Positions 26,751 through 35,467 of a stretch of DNA of 64,000 nucleotides are shown one piece after another. The stretch comes from HXMU1428-3 sp965215715 (GTDB lineage Bacteria > Pseudomonadota > Alphaproteobacteria > Rhizobiales > HXMU1428-3). Under the pieces are notes generated by a model. It searched no databases. It saw only the letters and a program-made list of their open reading frames with translations, and had not been told where the DNA came from. Every line of letters starts with the position of its first letter. Position 1 is the first letter of the stretch. Where the stretch lies: positions 1,178,001 through 1,242,000 of the forward strand of contig OZ244129.1 of the NCBI GenBank assembly GCA_965215715.1, in the 5' to 3' direction. Both the position numbers and the translations under genes were made by a program.

Positions 26751-27500
26751 ATGGTTAAACCTTTGGTTGCAGGAAATTGGAAAATGAATGGCTTGGCACA
26801 ATCAGCGAGCCAAATTCATGCTTTAAATGATACGCTGAAGAGCCAACCTGCCAATTGTGATGTTTTAATTTGTCCTCCAGCTACGTTAATTATGGCCTTT
26901 TCTCACCTCTTAAATGGAAGTGGGATCGCTTTGGGCGGGCAAGATTGTCATATCAATGAAAATGGTGCTCATACGGGTGATATTGCCCCTGAAATGCTGG
27001 CAGATAGTGGGGCTCAATATGTGATTGTCGGCCATTCTGAACGCCGTATGGATCATAAGGAACGCGATGGAGATGTTAAAGCCAAGGCCATGGCAGGCTG
27101 GCGCGCTGGGTTAAAGGTGATTTTGTGTATTGGTGAGCTGATTGGTGAGCGCAAAAATGATCTAACTCTTAAAGTTATTGAGCGCCAGCTTCAAAACTCC
27201 TTGCCGGAAGGGGCGACTGCTGAAAACTTAATCATTGCCTATGAGCCTGTTTGGGCCATTGGGACTGGATTAACGCCAACAGCTGGTGATGTTGAAGAAG
27301 TGCATAAATTTATTCGTGATCATCTTGTTAAAACTTATGGCGACGGTACGGGCAATGATATGCGCATTCTTTATGGTGGCTCTGTAAAGCCGGGTAATGC
27401 CAAAGAGTTAATGGGGGTTGCCAATGTGAACGGTGCGCTTGTTGGCGGTGCCAGTTTAAAAGCGGAAGATTTTGCCGGAATTATTGCAGCCTACGCCTAG
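26751..27500 (+). CDS. tpiA: Triosephosphate isomerase
   Basis: Interconverts dihydroxyacetone phosphate and glyceraldehyde 3-phosphate. All catalytic elements are present: AGNWKMNG (Lys11), VIVGHSERR (His), AYEPVWAIGTG (Glu) and the phosphate loops GGSV and GGASL. The length, 249 aa, is standard. A ribosome site AAGGGTAGGG lies just upstream. It is followed by the lysine-rich secreted gene and secG on the same strand. Confidence 0.97.
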   Translation: MVKPLVAGNWKMNGLAQSASQIHALNDTLKSQPANCDVLICPPATLIMAFSHLLNGSGIALGGQDCHINENGAHTGDIAPEMLADSGAQYVIVGHSERRMDHKERDGDVKAKAMAGWRAGLKVILCIGELIGERKNDLTLKVIERQLQNSLPEGATAENLIIAYEPVWAIGTGLTPTAGDVEEVHKFIRDHLVKTYGDGTGNDMRILYGGSVKPGNAKELMGVANVNGALVGGASLKAEDFAGIIAAYA

Positions 27501-27581
27501 CTGATATATGGTGCACTCTTGTCTTCATGTTTACAAGGCAAGAGTGGTGACCATTTGCGGGTTTTGGGGCTGTTAATTTTT

Positions 27582-28097
27582 ATGATTTTGTCTAATAAAG
27601 CGTTCACGTATTTTCTTTTTAGAATAATCGTTTTAAGCATTTTGGCCTTTGGGTTTAGCGGTTTTTTTGTGTCTGCATCTCAGGCGGCTAAATTAGGTAA
27701 AGAAGACTGCAAAGCTCTTTCTGAGCAACTCAAAGAGCTAAAAAAACACCCTGCAGTGAAAAATATGGCGAAAGGCTTTGAATGGATTAAAGCCAATATG
27801 GAGCCTGAGGATTTAGCGCCAATCAAAACCTATCTAGAGGTGGATGAGCAAGTTAAGTTCAGGTGTCCGAAAAAACGCAAACCTAAAGCCAAAACTGTAA
27901 AAGCTAAACCGGGTGTAAAGCAAAAGGCTGTTAGCTCTAAAGACCCTGCTAAAAAGAACAAAAAGAAAAAGCCTGTTCGTAAAAAGACTAAAAAAGTGAA
28001 TAAAAAACAGGTGAAAAAGACCTCAAATGTTGGTTCTGGTAATTTCCTTGAGGAATTTTTTAATAGTGATCCTCCGCCTGCGCCAAAAAAGAAATAA
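27582..28097 (+). CDS. Lysine-rich secreted protein of unknown function
   Basis: I do not recognise a named family. The ATG at 27582 gives 171 aa (the open frame reaches 27519). An N-terminal hydrophobic stretch (about residues 5-33) ends in SASQAA, a plausible signal cleavage site. The next ~70 residues are helical with two cysteines (KEDCKAL and KFRCPKK), followed by a very basic lysine-rich segment (about 100-150). The protein ends in an acidic/proline tail (FLEEFFNSDPPPAPKKK). The basic region could bind peptidoglycan, LPS or nucleic acid. Its position between tpiA and secG may be syntenic in relatives. Confidence 0.7.
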   Translation: MILSNKAFTYFLFRIIVLSILAFGFSGFFVSASQAAKLGKEDCKALSEQLKELKKHPAVKNMAKGFEWIKANMEPEDLAPIKTYLEVDEQVKFRCPKKRKPKAKTVKAKPGVKQKAVSSKDPAKKNKKKKPVRKKTKKVNKKQVKKTSNVGSGNFLEEFFNSDPPPAPKKK

Positions 28098-28254
28098 GCA
28101 AATTAAGCACTGTTTTACTCAATCGCACTGATTTTGCTTGATTGAAACGGTCATTTTGAGTATTGATTGCCCTCATATTGACAAAAGACCCCTCCAAAAG
28201 AAGGTTTTTGGACGAGAATTTGGTCTTTATGTCCTCTCTTTAAAAGGATTGATT

Positions 28255-28602
28255 ATGGCGACCGTCTTGCTGGTTATACATGTGGCTATTTGCCTGGCTC
28301 TTATTGTCTCTGTGCTTTTGCAACGCTCTGAGGGCGGTGCGCTTGGCATTGGCGGGGGTGGCGGCATGATGTCTGGACGCGGTGCGGCCAATCTAATGAC
28401 GAGAACCACGGCTATATTAGCAGCGGCATTTTTCTTAACCAGCATCGCTTTAACCATTTTGGCGCGGGGCCCTGCCAGTACTGAATCTAAGATCGATTCA
28501 ATTAAGGTGGAAGGCAAAAAGGAACCTGGTAAAGTGCTTGATAGCATCGCACCGGTTGCTCCTGAGACTAAAACAGACGGGCCAGTGGTTCCCACACCTT
28601 AA
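28255..28602 (+). CDS. secG: Preprotein translocase subunit SecG
   Basis: Small inner-membrane subunit that assists the SecYEG channel. The two membrane helices are visible: TVLLVIHVAICLALIVSVLL, and after the conserved QRSEGGALGIGGG loop, TAILAAAFFLTSIALTILA. A C-terminal hydrophilic tail of about 40 residues (ending APETKTDGPVVPTP) is typical of alphaproteobacteria. The ATG at 28255 has an AAAAGG site; the open frame to 28138 is not conserved. It lies between tpiA and pyrG. Confidence 0.93.
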   Translation: MATVLLVIHVAICLALIVSVLLQRSEGGALGIGGGGGMMSGRGAANLMTRTTAILAAAFFLTSIALTILARGPASTESKIDSIKVEGKKEPGKVLDSIAPVAPETKTDGPVVPTP

Positions 28603-28731
28603 ATTTAGGTAGCATTTTACTTCTAATCCATGCCTCGTGAGATGTGTTTATGAGGCCTTGCGTAAAATAATTGTTCGAAACCTAATTTTTTTATTCGAAT
28701 CAACCGTTAAACAGTGTAGTTGTCTAGGCCC

Positions 28732-30360
28732 ATGGCGCGTTATATTTTCATTACTGGCGGCGTGGTATCTTCCCTTGGAAAAGGGTTGGCTTCAGCGGCC
28801 CTCGGAGCCCTTTTGCAAGAGCGAGGCTATACAGTCCGATTGCAGAAACTGGACCCTTATCTCAATGTCGATCCTGGCACTATGAGCCCCTATCAGCATG
28901 GTGAAGTTTTTGTCACCGATGATGGGGCAGAGACTGATTTGGATCTTGGTCACTATGAACGGTTCACAGGTGTGCCGTGTCGCCAAGAAGACAATGTCAC
29001 CACGGGCCGCATTTACCAAAACATTTTAAGTGCTGAGCGGCGCGGTGACTATTTGGGGGCAACTGTGCAAGTTATCCCTCATGTCACCGATGCGATCAAA
29101 AACTTTGTGATTGATGGCAATGAAGATATTGATTTTGTTCTGTGTGAGATTGGCGGCACTGTGGGTGATATTGAGGCCCTGCCATTTTTTGAAGCCATTC
29201 GCCAATTGCGGAATGATCTTCCGCAAGGTGACAGCATTTTTATTCACCTCACGCTCATTCCTTTTATTCCTAGCGCCGGCGAGCTGAAAACCAAGCCAAC
29301 TCAGCATTCGGTGAAAGAGCTGCGCTCTATTGGTATTCAACCTGATATTTTGTTGTGCCGGTGTGACCGTGAAGTGCCCAAAGATGAACGGCGCAAAATT
29401 GCCCTATTTTGTAATGTGCGCGAAGAGGCGGTTATTCAAGCGCTTGATGTTTCCAGTATCTATGATGTGCCCAAGGCCTATCATGGAGAAGGGCTGGACA
29501 AGCAGGTGTTAAAATCATTTGGTCTAGATGAAGAGCCTGCGCCCTCGTTAGAGCGTTGGGAGAAGATTTCACGCCGGATCCATAACCCGGAAGGCCAGGT
29601 AAATATTGCCATTGTTGGCAAATACACCGGTTTGAAAGACGCTTATAAGTCTTTAAATGAAGCGCTTGTCCATGGCGGGATTGATAACAAAGCTCACGTC
29701 AACATTGAATGGATTGATAGTGAGATTTTTGAATCTGAAGATCCAACCCCTTATTTAGATGGCGTGCATGGGATCTTGGTGCCGGGTGGTTTTGGTAACC
29801 GCGGTATTGAGGGTAAAATTTCAGCCGCCACGTTTGCCCGCAGCCATAATGTGCCTTATCTGGGCATTTGTTTGGGCATGCAGATGGCGGTTGTTGAATT
29901 TGCGCGCAATGTGGCGGGCTTAAAGGGGGCAGGGTCAAGCGAATTTGGTGACCCGGCAATTCCCCTTGTCGGCCTTATGACGGAATGGGATAAGCAGGGC
30001 AACAAGGTTACCCGTGATGAGAATGCTGATTTGGGTGGCACGATGCGGTTAGGCGCCTTTGAGGCAAAATTGCACTCTGGCAGCCTGGCACATGATATCT
30101 ACCAGGCAGACCGTATTTATGAACGCCATCGTCACCGTTATGAAGTGAATATGAAATATCGTGCCGATCTGGAAGAGGCTGGCATGCAATTTTCAGGGGT
30201 TTCGCCTGATGGGTTGTTGCCAGAAATCGTTGAAATTAAGGGACATCCCTGGTTTGTCGGTGTTCAATTTCATCCTGAATTAAAATCGCGCCCGTTTGAG
30301 CCTCATCCTTTGTTTAGTGCTTTTATTGCTGCAGCTTTGAAGCAAAGTAGATTGGTTTAA
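28732..30360 (+). CDS. pyrG: CTP synthase
   Basis: Makes CTP from UTP, ATP and glutamine. The N-terminal synthetase domain opens with IFITGGVVSSLGKGLASAAL (P-loop). The C-terminal amidotransferase has GICLGMQMAVVEFARN (nucleophile Cys) and VGVQFHPELKSRP (His, Glu). The ATG at 28732 gives 542 aa; a TTG at 28720 would add four residues. CTP is a substrate of CdsA, IspD and KDO activation, linking it to the lipid genes in the window. Confidence 0.97.
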   Translation: MARYIFITGGVVSSLGKGLASAALGALLQERGYTVRLQKLDPYLNVDPGTMSPYQHGEVFVTDDGAETDLDLGHYERFTGVPCRQEDNVTTGRIYQNILSAERRGDYLGATVQVIPHVTDAIKNFVIDGNEDIDFVLCEIGGTVGDIEALPFFEAIRQLRNDLPQGDSIFIHLTLIPFIPSAGELKTKPTQHSVKELRSIGIQPDILLCRCDREVPKDERRKIALFCNVREEAVIQALDVSSIYDVPKAYHGEGLDKQVLKSFGLDEEPAPSLERWEKISRRIHNPEGQVNIAIVGKYTGLKDAYKSLNEALVHGGIDNKAHVNIEWIDSEIFESEDPTPYLDGVHGILVPGGFGNRGIEGKISAATFARSHNVPYLGICLGMQMAVVEFARNVAGLKGAGSSEFGDPAIPLVGLMTEWDKQGNKVTRDENADLGGTMRLGAFEAKLHSGSLAHDIYQADRIYERHRHRYEVNMKYRADLEEAGMQFSGVSPDGLLPEIVEIKGHPWFVGVQFHPELKSRPFEPHPLFSAFIAAALKQSRLV

Positions 30361-30472
30361 ACCTCTTGCTCATTCACAGGGGGCAATCTTTCACAGTGTG
30401 CGCAGTGTATATCTATGCTAAAGCTTGAACAGCTAAAGTTCATATACTTCTAAAAAGAGCAGGAGACCTTAG

Positions 30473-31216
30473 ATGATACACCTACAATCTGTAAAAATTT
30501 TTTATATCTTCTGTCTCAGTGTCAGCATTATTTTGGTCGCTCCGCTTATGTCTAGTAGGGCGCAGGCTGAACAACTTTTTAGTAAATCTTATTCAGTAGA
30601 AGGGCGTGCTGTAAATTTAAGCCTGCCTAAGAGCTATTGTGCCATGGATGAAGGTAATCCTAATGACAAAAGACTGATTGATGCTGTCAAACTTAGTGTA
30701 AAAGGGGCCAATGAGGTTTTGATGCAATTTGCTGATTGCCAAGAATTAAAAGATTGGCGTAGTGGCAAGCAAAAGTTTCTCAATAATTTTGGCAGCTATC
30801 AAACTTCCTTAAGATTTAAAAAAATGAATATGAAGGGTAGGGAAGCGGCTACCGTTAAAGAAATATGCAATGTGTTTAAAAAACAAAGCCAAGCTTTGGT
30901 TGATAAGATAAAACCTGACATTGATAAAAGGATTGAAAATGCTTTTGAAAATGTCAAAATGAATGAAATGAAGCTGCTTGGTGTCTCACACGAAGATAGC
31001 ACTGTTTGCATCACTGCGACGTTTCAACGTTTGCAAACAGAAAAGAAAACCAGCAAAGATCAAATGAACATTAGTGCTGTTAATGTGTTAAATGGGCTGC
31101 TTATGTTCACTTACCTTTATACGCCCTATGCAGGTGAAAAAGTTATTGAAAAAAATACAAAAATTATGATTGATCTAAATAATGTCAATCAGCTGAAGAA
31201 CAACAAAATACAATAA
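30473..31216 (+). CDS. Secreted four-cysteine protein of unknown family, copy 1
   Basis: Not recognised. The 247-aa product has a signal peptide with likely cleavage at SSRAQA/EQ (about residue 32). The mature protein has four cysteines (56, 89, 132, 179), which could form two disulfides, and motifs LPKSYC, FADCQELKDWRSGKQ and FGSYQTS. It aligns without gaps to the next gene: I count 98 identical positions among residues 51-200. A good AGGAG ribosome site lies just upstream (30461-30465). The pair lies between pyrG and kdsA, which are adjacent in many relatives, so it is an insertion or a local duplication. Probably periplasmic. Confidence 0.8.
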   Translation: MIHLQSVKIFYIFCLSVSIILVAPLMSSRAQAEQLFSKSYSVEGRAVNLSLPKSYCAMDEGNPNDKRLIDAVKLSVKGANEVLMQFADCQELKDWRSGKQKFLNNFGSYQTSLRFKKMNMKGREAATVKEICNVFKKQSQALVDKIKPDIDKRIENAFENVKMNEMKLLGVSHEDSTVCITATFQRLQTEKKTSKDQMNISAVNVLNGLLMFTYLYTPYAGEKVIEKNTKIMIDLNNVNQLKNNKIQ

Positions 31217-31336
31217 ATTAATCGCTCCATGCAGCCTTTTCAAAAGAAAACTGTGCTGACTTGACCATTGCTCAGCACGTTGGTTAGTTTAAGCTTAATG
31301 CAACAAACGTCAATAAAGTTTACCTATTTGGCATCT

Positions 31337-31365
31337 TTGTTATCCCAGGATAAATAATTTATGCT
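31337..31365 (+). promoter_or_regulatory. Possible promoter of secreted protein copy 2
   Basis: TTGTTA (31337-31342) and TATGCT (31360-31365) with a 17-base spacer. Downstream, GAGCGT (31394-31399) pairs with ACGCTC (31415-31420) to form a leader hairpin just before the GTAGGAGG ribosome site. A further stem, GTGCTGA/TCAGCAC (31253-31278), lies behind copy 1 and lacks a T-run. The pair therefore seems to have separate control. Confidence 0.35.
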
Positions 31366-31441
31366 AAATAGGCTGCCATAAGAAGGAAAATAAGAGCGTC
31401 TTTTAAAAAAAGGAACGCTCAGAAGCGTAGGAGGCCAACTT

Positions 31442-32191
31442 ATGGGGTCTGGTAAAAAAATATTGTTATTTGTAAACGTCTTAATGGTAAGCTTTGTCCT
31501 GTCTTGCTCTTTAGCAAGTTATAGCTTGGTGCAAGCTAAACCAGTTGCAAGCAAGCCCTATATGATTGCAGGTAAGCCTGTTGTTTTAGCTTTGCCAAAA
31601 GATTATTGTGTTTTGGATGCAAAACACCCATCTGACAAAACCCTCATTGACAGCGTCCAAAAGAGTGTAAAGGGCATCAATGAGTTATTGGTACAATTTG
31701 CTGATTGTCAGGAGCTAAAAGATTGGCGCTCTGGGAAACAAAAATACTTGAACAATCTTGGCAATTACCAAACGTCTTTAAAATTTAAAAAAACCGATAT
31801 GACAGGGCGTGAAACTGACACGATTAAAGAGATTTGCACATTATTCAAAAAACAAAGTGAAACTTTGATGGATGATATTAAACCTGAAATTGACCGTCGG
31901 ATTAAAGAAGGGTTTAACAATGTTGAAATTAATAAAAGGAAAATGATCGGTGTTGTTCATGAAGATCCTTCTGTTTGTGTCACAGCTGCTTTCCAAAGAT
32001 TAAAAACCGAAAGTGGCACTTTAAAAGATCAAGTGAATATAAGTGGTGTAAGTGTTTTAAACGGGCGGCTTATTTTTAGTTCTCTTTATACGCCTTATGG
32101 TGATGATCAAGTGGTTGTTGATAAGTCTAAGGACATGATGCTTGATCTTAATCAGGACAATCAGAACGCTAATAATAAACTCAAAAAATAA
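31442..32191 (+). CDS. Secreted four-cysteine protein of unknown family, copy 2
   Basis: Paralogue of the preceding gene, 249 aa, with the four cysteines at the same residue numbers (56, 89, 132, 179) and the same motifs (LPKDYC, FADCQELKDWRSGKQ, LGNYQTS). The signal region also contains FVLSC, which loosely matches a lipobox (Cys22), so this copy may be a lipoprotein. Otherwise cleavage at LVQA/KP is likely. It has a strong ribosome site (GTAGGAGG). kdsA follows after only 9 bases, so this copy probably shares a transcript with kdsA. Function unknown. Confidence 0.8.
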   Translation: MGSGKKILLFVNVLMVSFVLSCSLASYSLVQAKPVASKPYMIAGKPVVLALPKDYCVLDAKHPSDKTLIDSVQKSVKGINELLVQFADCQELKDWRSGKQKYLNNLGNYQTSLKFKKTDMTGRETDTIKEICTLFKKQSETLMDDIKPEIDRRIKEGFNNVEINKRKMIGVVHEDPSVCVTAAFQRLKTESGTLKDQVNISGVSVLNGRLIFSSLYTPYGDDQVVVDKSKDMMLDLNQDNQNANNKLKK

Positions 32192-32200
32192 AAGAATTTT

Positions 32201-33028
32201 ATGAAGCCTCTTTCAAAAATAAACATTGCTGACCATACTGTTGGACAGCAATGTCCGTTTCACCTTTTTGCTGGCCCGTGCCAGTTGGAAAGCCGTGACC
32301 ATGGGCTAGAAATAGCGCAAGCCCTCAAAGAGATGTGTGACAGGCTTGGCATTGGGCTGACCTTCAAAGCCTCTTTTGACAAAGCCAACAGAACCAGCGC
32401 TCAAGGGGAGCGCGGGCTCGGGCTAGATAAGAGCTTGGCTGTTTTTTCAGAGATAAAGGAAATTCTTGGACTGAGCCTTGTAACTGATGTGCATGAAAAC
32501 GCGCAATGCGCACCGGTTGGTGAAGTTGTAGATGTTTTGCAGATCCCCGCCTTTTTGTGCCGCCAGACAGATTTGTTATTGGCAGCTGGCCAAACAGGCA
32601 AAGTAGTGAAAATTAAAAAGGGCCAATTTTTAGCGCCTTGGGATATGAAAAATGTCGTTCAAAAGGTGCTTTCTACTGGTAATCAAAACATCCTTTTAAC
32701 TGAGCGCGGCGCCAGTTTTGGGTACAACACGTTGGTCACAGATTTTCGCGGCCTGCCGATTATGGCTGAGACCGGGTGCCCGGTGGTGTTTGATGCGACC
32801 CATTCTGTCCAACAACCCGGCGGGCAGGGCAGCTCAAGTGGCGGCCAGCGCGAATTTGTACCTGTGTTGGCAAAGGCAGCCGTGGCTGTTGGCGTGGCTG
32901 GTTTGTTTATTGAAACTCATGATGATCCTGACAATGCGCCCTCTGACGGGCCAAATATGATACCGTTGAGTGAGCTGGAGAGCTTGCTGCGCCAATTGCA
33001 AGCGATTGACGCCTTGGTTAAGGCTTGA
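32201..33028 (+). CDS. kdsA: 3-deoxy-8-phosphooctulonate synthase
   Basis: Condenses phosphoenolpyruvate with arabinose 5-phosphate, giving KDO 8-phosphate for the LPS inner core. Motifs: AGPCQLES near the N terminus, TFKASFDKANRTS, RGASFGYNTLVTDFR, and the C-terminal ETHDDPDNAPSDGPNM with metal-site residues. It is 275 aa and complete. The neighbour eno makes its PEP substrate. Its 3-prime end overlaps that of cfa by 11 bases, tail to tail. Confidence 0.96.
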   Translation: MKPLSKINIADHTVGQQCPFHLFAGPCQLESRDHGLEIAQALKEMCDRLGIGLTFKASFDKANRTSAQGERGLGLDKSLAVFSEIKEILGLSLVTDVHENAQCAPVGEVVDVLQIPAFLCRQTDLLLAAGQTGKVVKIKKGQFLAPWDMKNVVQKVLSTGNQNILLTERGASFGYNTLVTDFRGLPIMAETGCPVVFDATHSVQQPGGQGSSSGGQREFVPVLAKAAVAVGVAGLFIETHDDPDNAPSDGPNMIPLSELESLLRQLQAIDALVKA

Positions 33029-34289
33029 AAGCAGCTTTTGTAGAGCTTGCCAATTGTGTCATGATTTGCGCGTCCTTTTCAGCATAGGTCTGACTTTGCA
33101 AACCGATATATTCACGGCTTAAGGGTACTGCATCGCGCTCACGTGCCAATTGCATTTGGAACACATGGGAGGCCCCGTGCATAAAGGCGCCTTCACAAGC
33201 GGCCAAATAAAAATCCCACATGCGAAAAAAACGCTCATCATACATCTTTATGATTGTTTCTTTTTGCGCGTGGCAGCGGGCGCGCCATTCTTTTAAAGTC
33301 CAGCCATAATGTTTGCGCCAGATTTCAATATCGAGTGCCCATAAACCAGAGCGCTCAACAGAACTGATCGCTTCTGATAGCGAGGGACTGTATCCGCCTG
33401 GAAAGATGTATTTGGCCAAGAATGGCCCGGTGATACCGGGGGGTGCTTTGGAGCTGATGGAATGGATGAGCGCCAGGCCCGTTTCATTTAGCCGGTCACG
33501 TACAGATAGGAAATAGTCATCCAAATGACCAACGCCGACATGTTCCAACATGCCAACTGAGATCACACGGTCAAATTTAGCATCCACTTGACGGTAGTCT
33601 TGCAGTTTAAAAGAAACGCGCTTGCTTAGCCCTAAATGATCGGCGCGTGCTTTGGCCAGTTCTAGCTGCTCTTTGGACAGGGAGATGCCGGTGACCTCAA
33701 TGTCTGCCAGTTGTGCTAAATAAAGTGAAAGGCCGCCCCAGCCGCAGCCGATGTCGAGCACGCTTTGACCATCTTTCAGCCCCAGCTTGGCAGCAAGATG
33801 GCGTTTTTTCAAAAGTTGGGCTTGCTCTAGCGTTTCATTGCCTTCAGGGTAATAGGCACATGAATATTGCAAATCATCATCTAGAAAAAGGCGATAAAAC
33901 GCATTACCCAAGTCATAATGATGCTGCACATTTTTACGTGACCGGGTGACCGGGTTATGTTGATGAAAGCGGCGCATTTTGCGCGCTAGGCTTTTCCAAT
34001 AGATCTGGCTGGCAGTGAGGTCAAAATTGCGTTTGTTGATAAAAAACAGCTCTAACAAATCATAGATATCGCCATTTTCAACGATCAGGTGCCCATCCAT
34101 ATAGGCTTCGCCGGTGTAAAGCTCAGGGTTTAGCGGGATTTTCCAATCATAGCGCGGTTCGGTTATGTGAATGGCAACGTGCGGTCCGGGCTCTTTGCCG
34201 CCAACCGTTTGAACAGCTCCATCAGGTCCGCGTAATGCCAGCGTGCCTTTGTGGATGGCTTTGTTCAACAATTTAGGAAGAAAACGCAT
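33018..34289 (-). CDS. cfa: Cyclopropane-fatty-acyl-phospholipid synthase family protein
   Basis: Predicted to methylenate unsaturated acyl chains of membrane phospholipids using S-adenosylmethionine. The SAM-binding motif VLDIGCGWGGLSLYLAQ is at about residue 165. The family-typical KNVQHHYDLGNAFYRLFLD precedes it and SVGMLEHVGVGHLDDYF follows. The ATG at 34289 follows an AAAAGGGG site (423 aa). The N-terminal ~100 residues are the usual lipid-binding part. Relatives include unspecified SAM-dependent lipid methyltransferases, so the exact product is uncertain. Confidence 0.88.
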   Translation of the reverse strand: MRFLPKLLNKAIHKGTLALRGPDGAVQTVGGKEPGPHVAIHITEPRYDWKIPLNPELYTGEAYMDGHLIVENGDIYDLLELFFINKRNFDLTASQIYWKSLARKMRRFHQHNPVTRSRKNVQHHYDLGNAFYRLFLDDDLQYSCAYYPEGNETLEQAQLLKKRHLAAKLGLKDGQSVLDIGCGWGGLSLYLAQLADIEVTGISLSKEQLELAKARADHLGLSKRVSFKLQDYRQVDAKFDRVISVGMLEHVGVGHLDDYFLSVRDRLNETGLALIHSISSKAPPGITGPFLAKYIFPGGYSPSLSEAISSVERSGLWALDIEIWRKHYGWTLKEWRARCHAQKETIIKMYDERFFRMWDFYLAACEGAFMHGASHVFQMQLARERDAVPLSREYIGLQSQTYAEKDAQIMTQLASSTKAAFKP

Positions 34290-34444
34290 AGGCCCCTTTT
34301 CCCTTACTTTCACTGGCGAAGACTTTGGTAATTCCAATGTCTTTGTTAAGAAACAGAAAAAGTGACTATACGCTCTTTAAAAGAAAAATTAATAAGAAAA
34401 AATATCTCTTTGGAAAGGATGGGGAAATCTATAATTTTACTTGA

Positions 34445-35443
34445 TTAGTTCAAAGCGGGTGGGGGCTGTAATGTAGATTTTTGCCAATCCCAGCGCCATA
34501 AATTATTGGGCTTAATATGGGTGCCCCCAATGTGCCCATCAATCTCATTATGGTCTGCATGATCAGCGGTGCCGGTTAAAACCTCTTGTCCCAGCGCAGT
34601 CAAAGTGAGTTGAGATTGCAAAAAGCTTTTTCGGGTTTCACTGTCTTGAAAAACTTGCATTGAGGAGGCAAAGGGCAAACCTTCGATTAAAGGGGCTGAA
34701 CAAAACTGCAAGTTGGATAACACTTCAAAAAAGCCCAAGTCACCCCAAAATTGTGCCTCTTCCATGGCTTGGCAGCGGCCAAATAACATTCCAGGCCGGT
34801 TCACTCCGCGGTTGAGTGAGTAAAGCATTTGCCGCTGCGTGCGCGATAAACCATCAAGGCCGGGCAATTCTTCGAGCAGGCGGGTTAAAGCTTGTCGTAA
34901 AAATGGAAAGCCTGCCGGTTTTAAGGTCACGAATTCAGCTAGTTTTTCAGGCGTTTCATGGGATACCGTTTGCCAAGCTAAGTCAGCTATGGCCATCATC
35001 TGCTCGCCAACTGGTTGGGAAAGACCTTCCAGTTTTAAAATGCTATCAGGTTGTTGCATGCCCAAATAGGTTTCAGCTTGCACCAAAAACACCTTGTCGA
35101 ACCGCTTGAGGTGATAAAGGCGGGTTAGAATTTCTATCAGTTGGAGTTGATCATATAGGTCGTGTTCAAACCACAGTTCAATGGCGTCGTATGCTTTATG
35201 GTTTTCAAGTAAACGATCGCGGGTTTGATAGGTTTGTTCTAGAGCCTCTTGTTGCTCGACTTTGCGGCCCGCCCAATATACGGCGCGCAAGGAGCGAAAA
35301 TTGGCTTGCTCTTCTTGTGTGCTTATGGGGCCAAGGGGGCCTTCATGCAAACTGTCTCGCCAGGGGAAAATGTGCCCTTGTTTGCCAGCTGCGGTTAACA
35401 AGTCTGCAGCAGTGTCACCATTGGTGAGGATGAGAGACGACAT
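34445..35443 (-). CDS. DUF1835 domain protein
   Basis: A 332-aa protein starting SSLILTNGDTAADLLTAAG and continuing FPWRDSLHEGPLGP, the hallmark of DUF1835. The C-terminal half probably corresponds to the DUF3658-type partner domain (SRTQRQMLYSLNRGVNRPG). Function is not established. It lies 24 bases downstream of queF on the same strand, so it may be co-transcribed with the queuosine genes. No signal peptide or membrane segment is seen. Confidence 0.75.
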   Translation of the reverse strand: MSSLILTNGDTAADLLTAAGKQGHIFPWRDSLHEGPLGPISTQEEQANFRSLRAVYWAGRKVEQQEALEQTYQTRDRLLENHKAYDAIELWFEHDLYDQLQLIEILTRLYHLKRFDKVFLVQAETYLGMQQPDSILKLEGLSQPVGEQMMAIADLAWQTVSHETPEKLAEFVTLKPAGFPFLRQALTRLLEELPGLDGLSRTQRQMLYSLNRGVNRPGMLFGRCQAMEEAQFWGDLGFFEVLSNLQFCSAPLIEGLPFASSMQVFQDSETRKSFLQSQLTLTALGQEVLTGTADHADHNEIDGHIGGTHIKPNNLWRWDWQKSTLQPPPALN

Positions 35444-35467
35444 AATGGACCCCTTGAAAGATTGGTT

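Noticed and set aside
28603..28731. GTTCGAA-like sequences suggesting a tRNA between secG and pyrG
   Set aside because: No acceptor, D or anticodon arms can be drawn around them; they are simply short TTCGAA palindromes.
30426..30442. GAAC-N7-GTTC upstream of the first secreted paralogue as a LexA site
   Set aside because: The alphaproteobacterial LexA box is a direct repeat (GTTC-N7-GTTC or GAAC-N7-GAAC). This one is inverted, so it does not fit.
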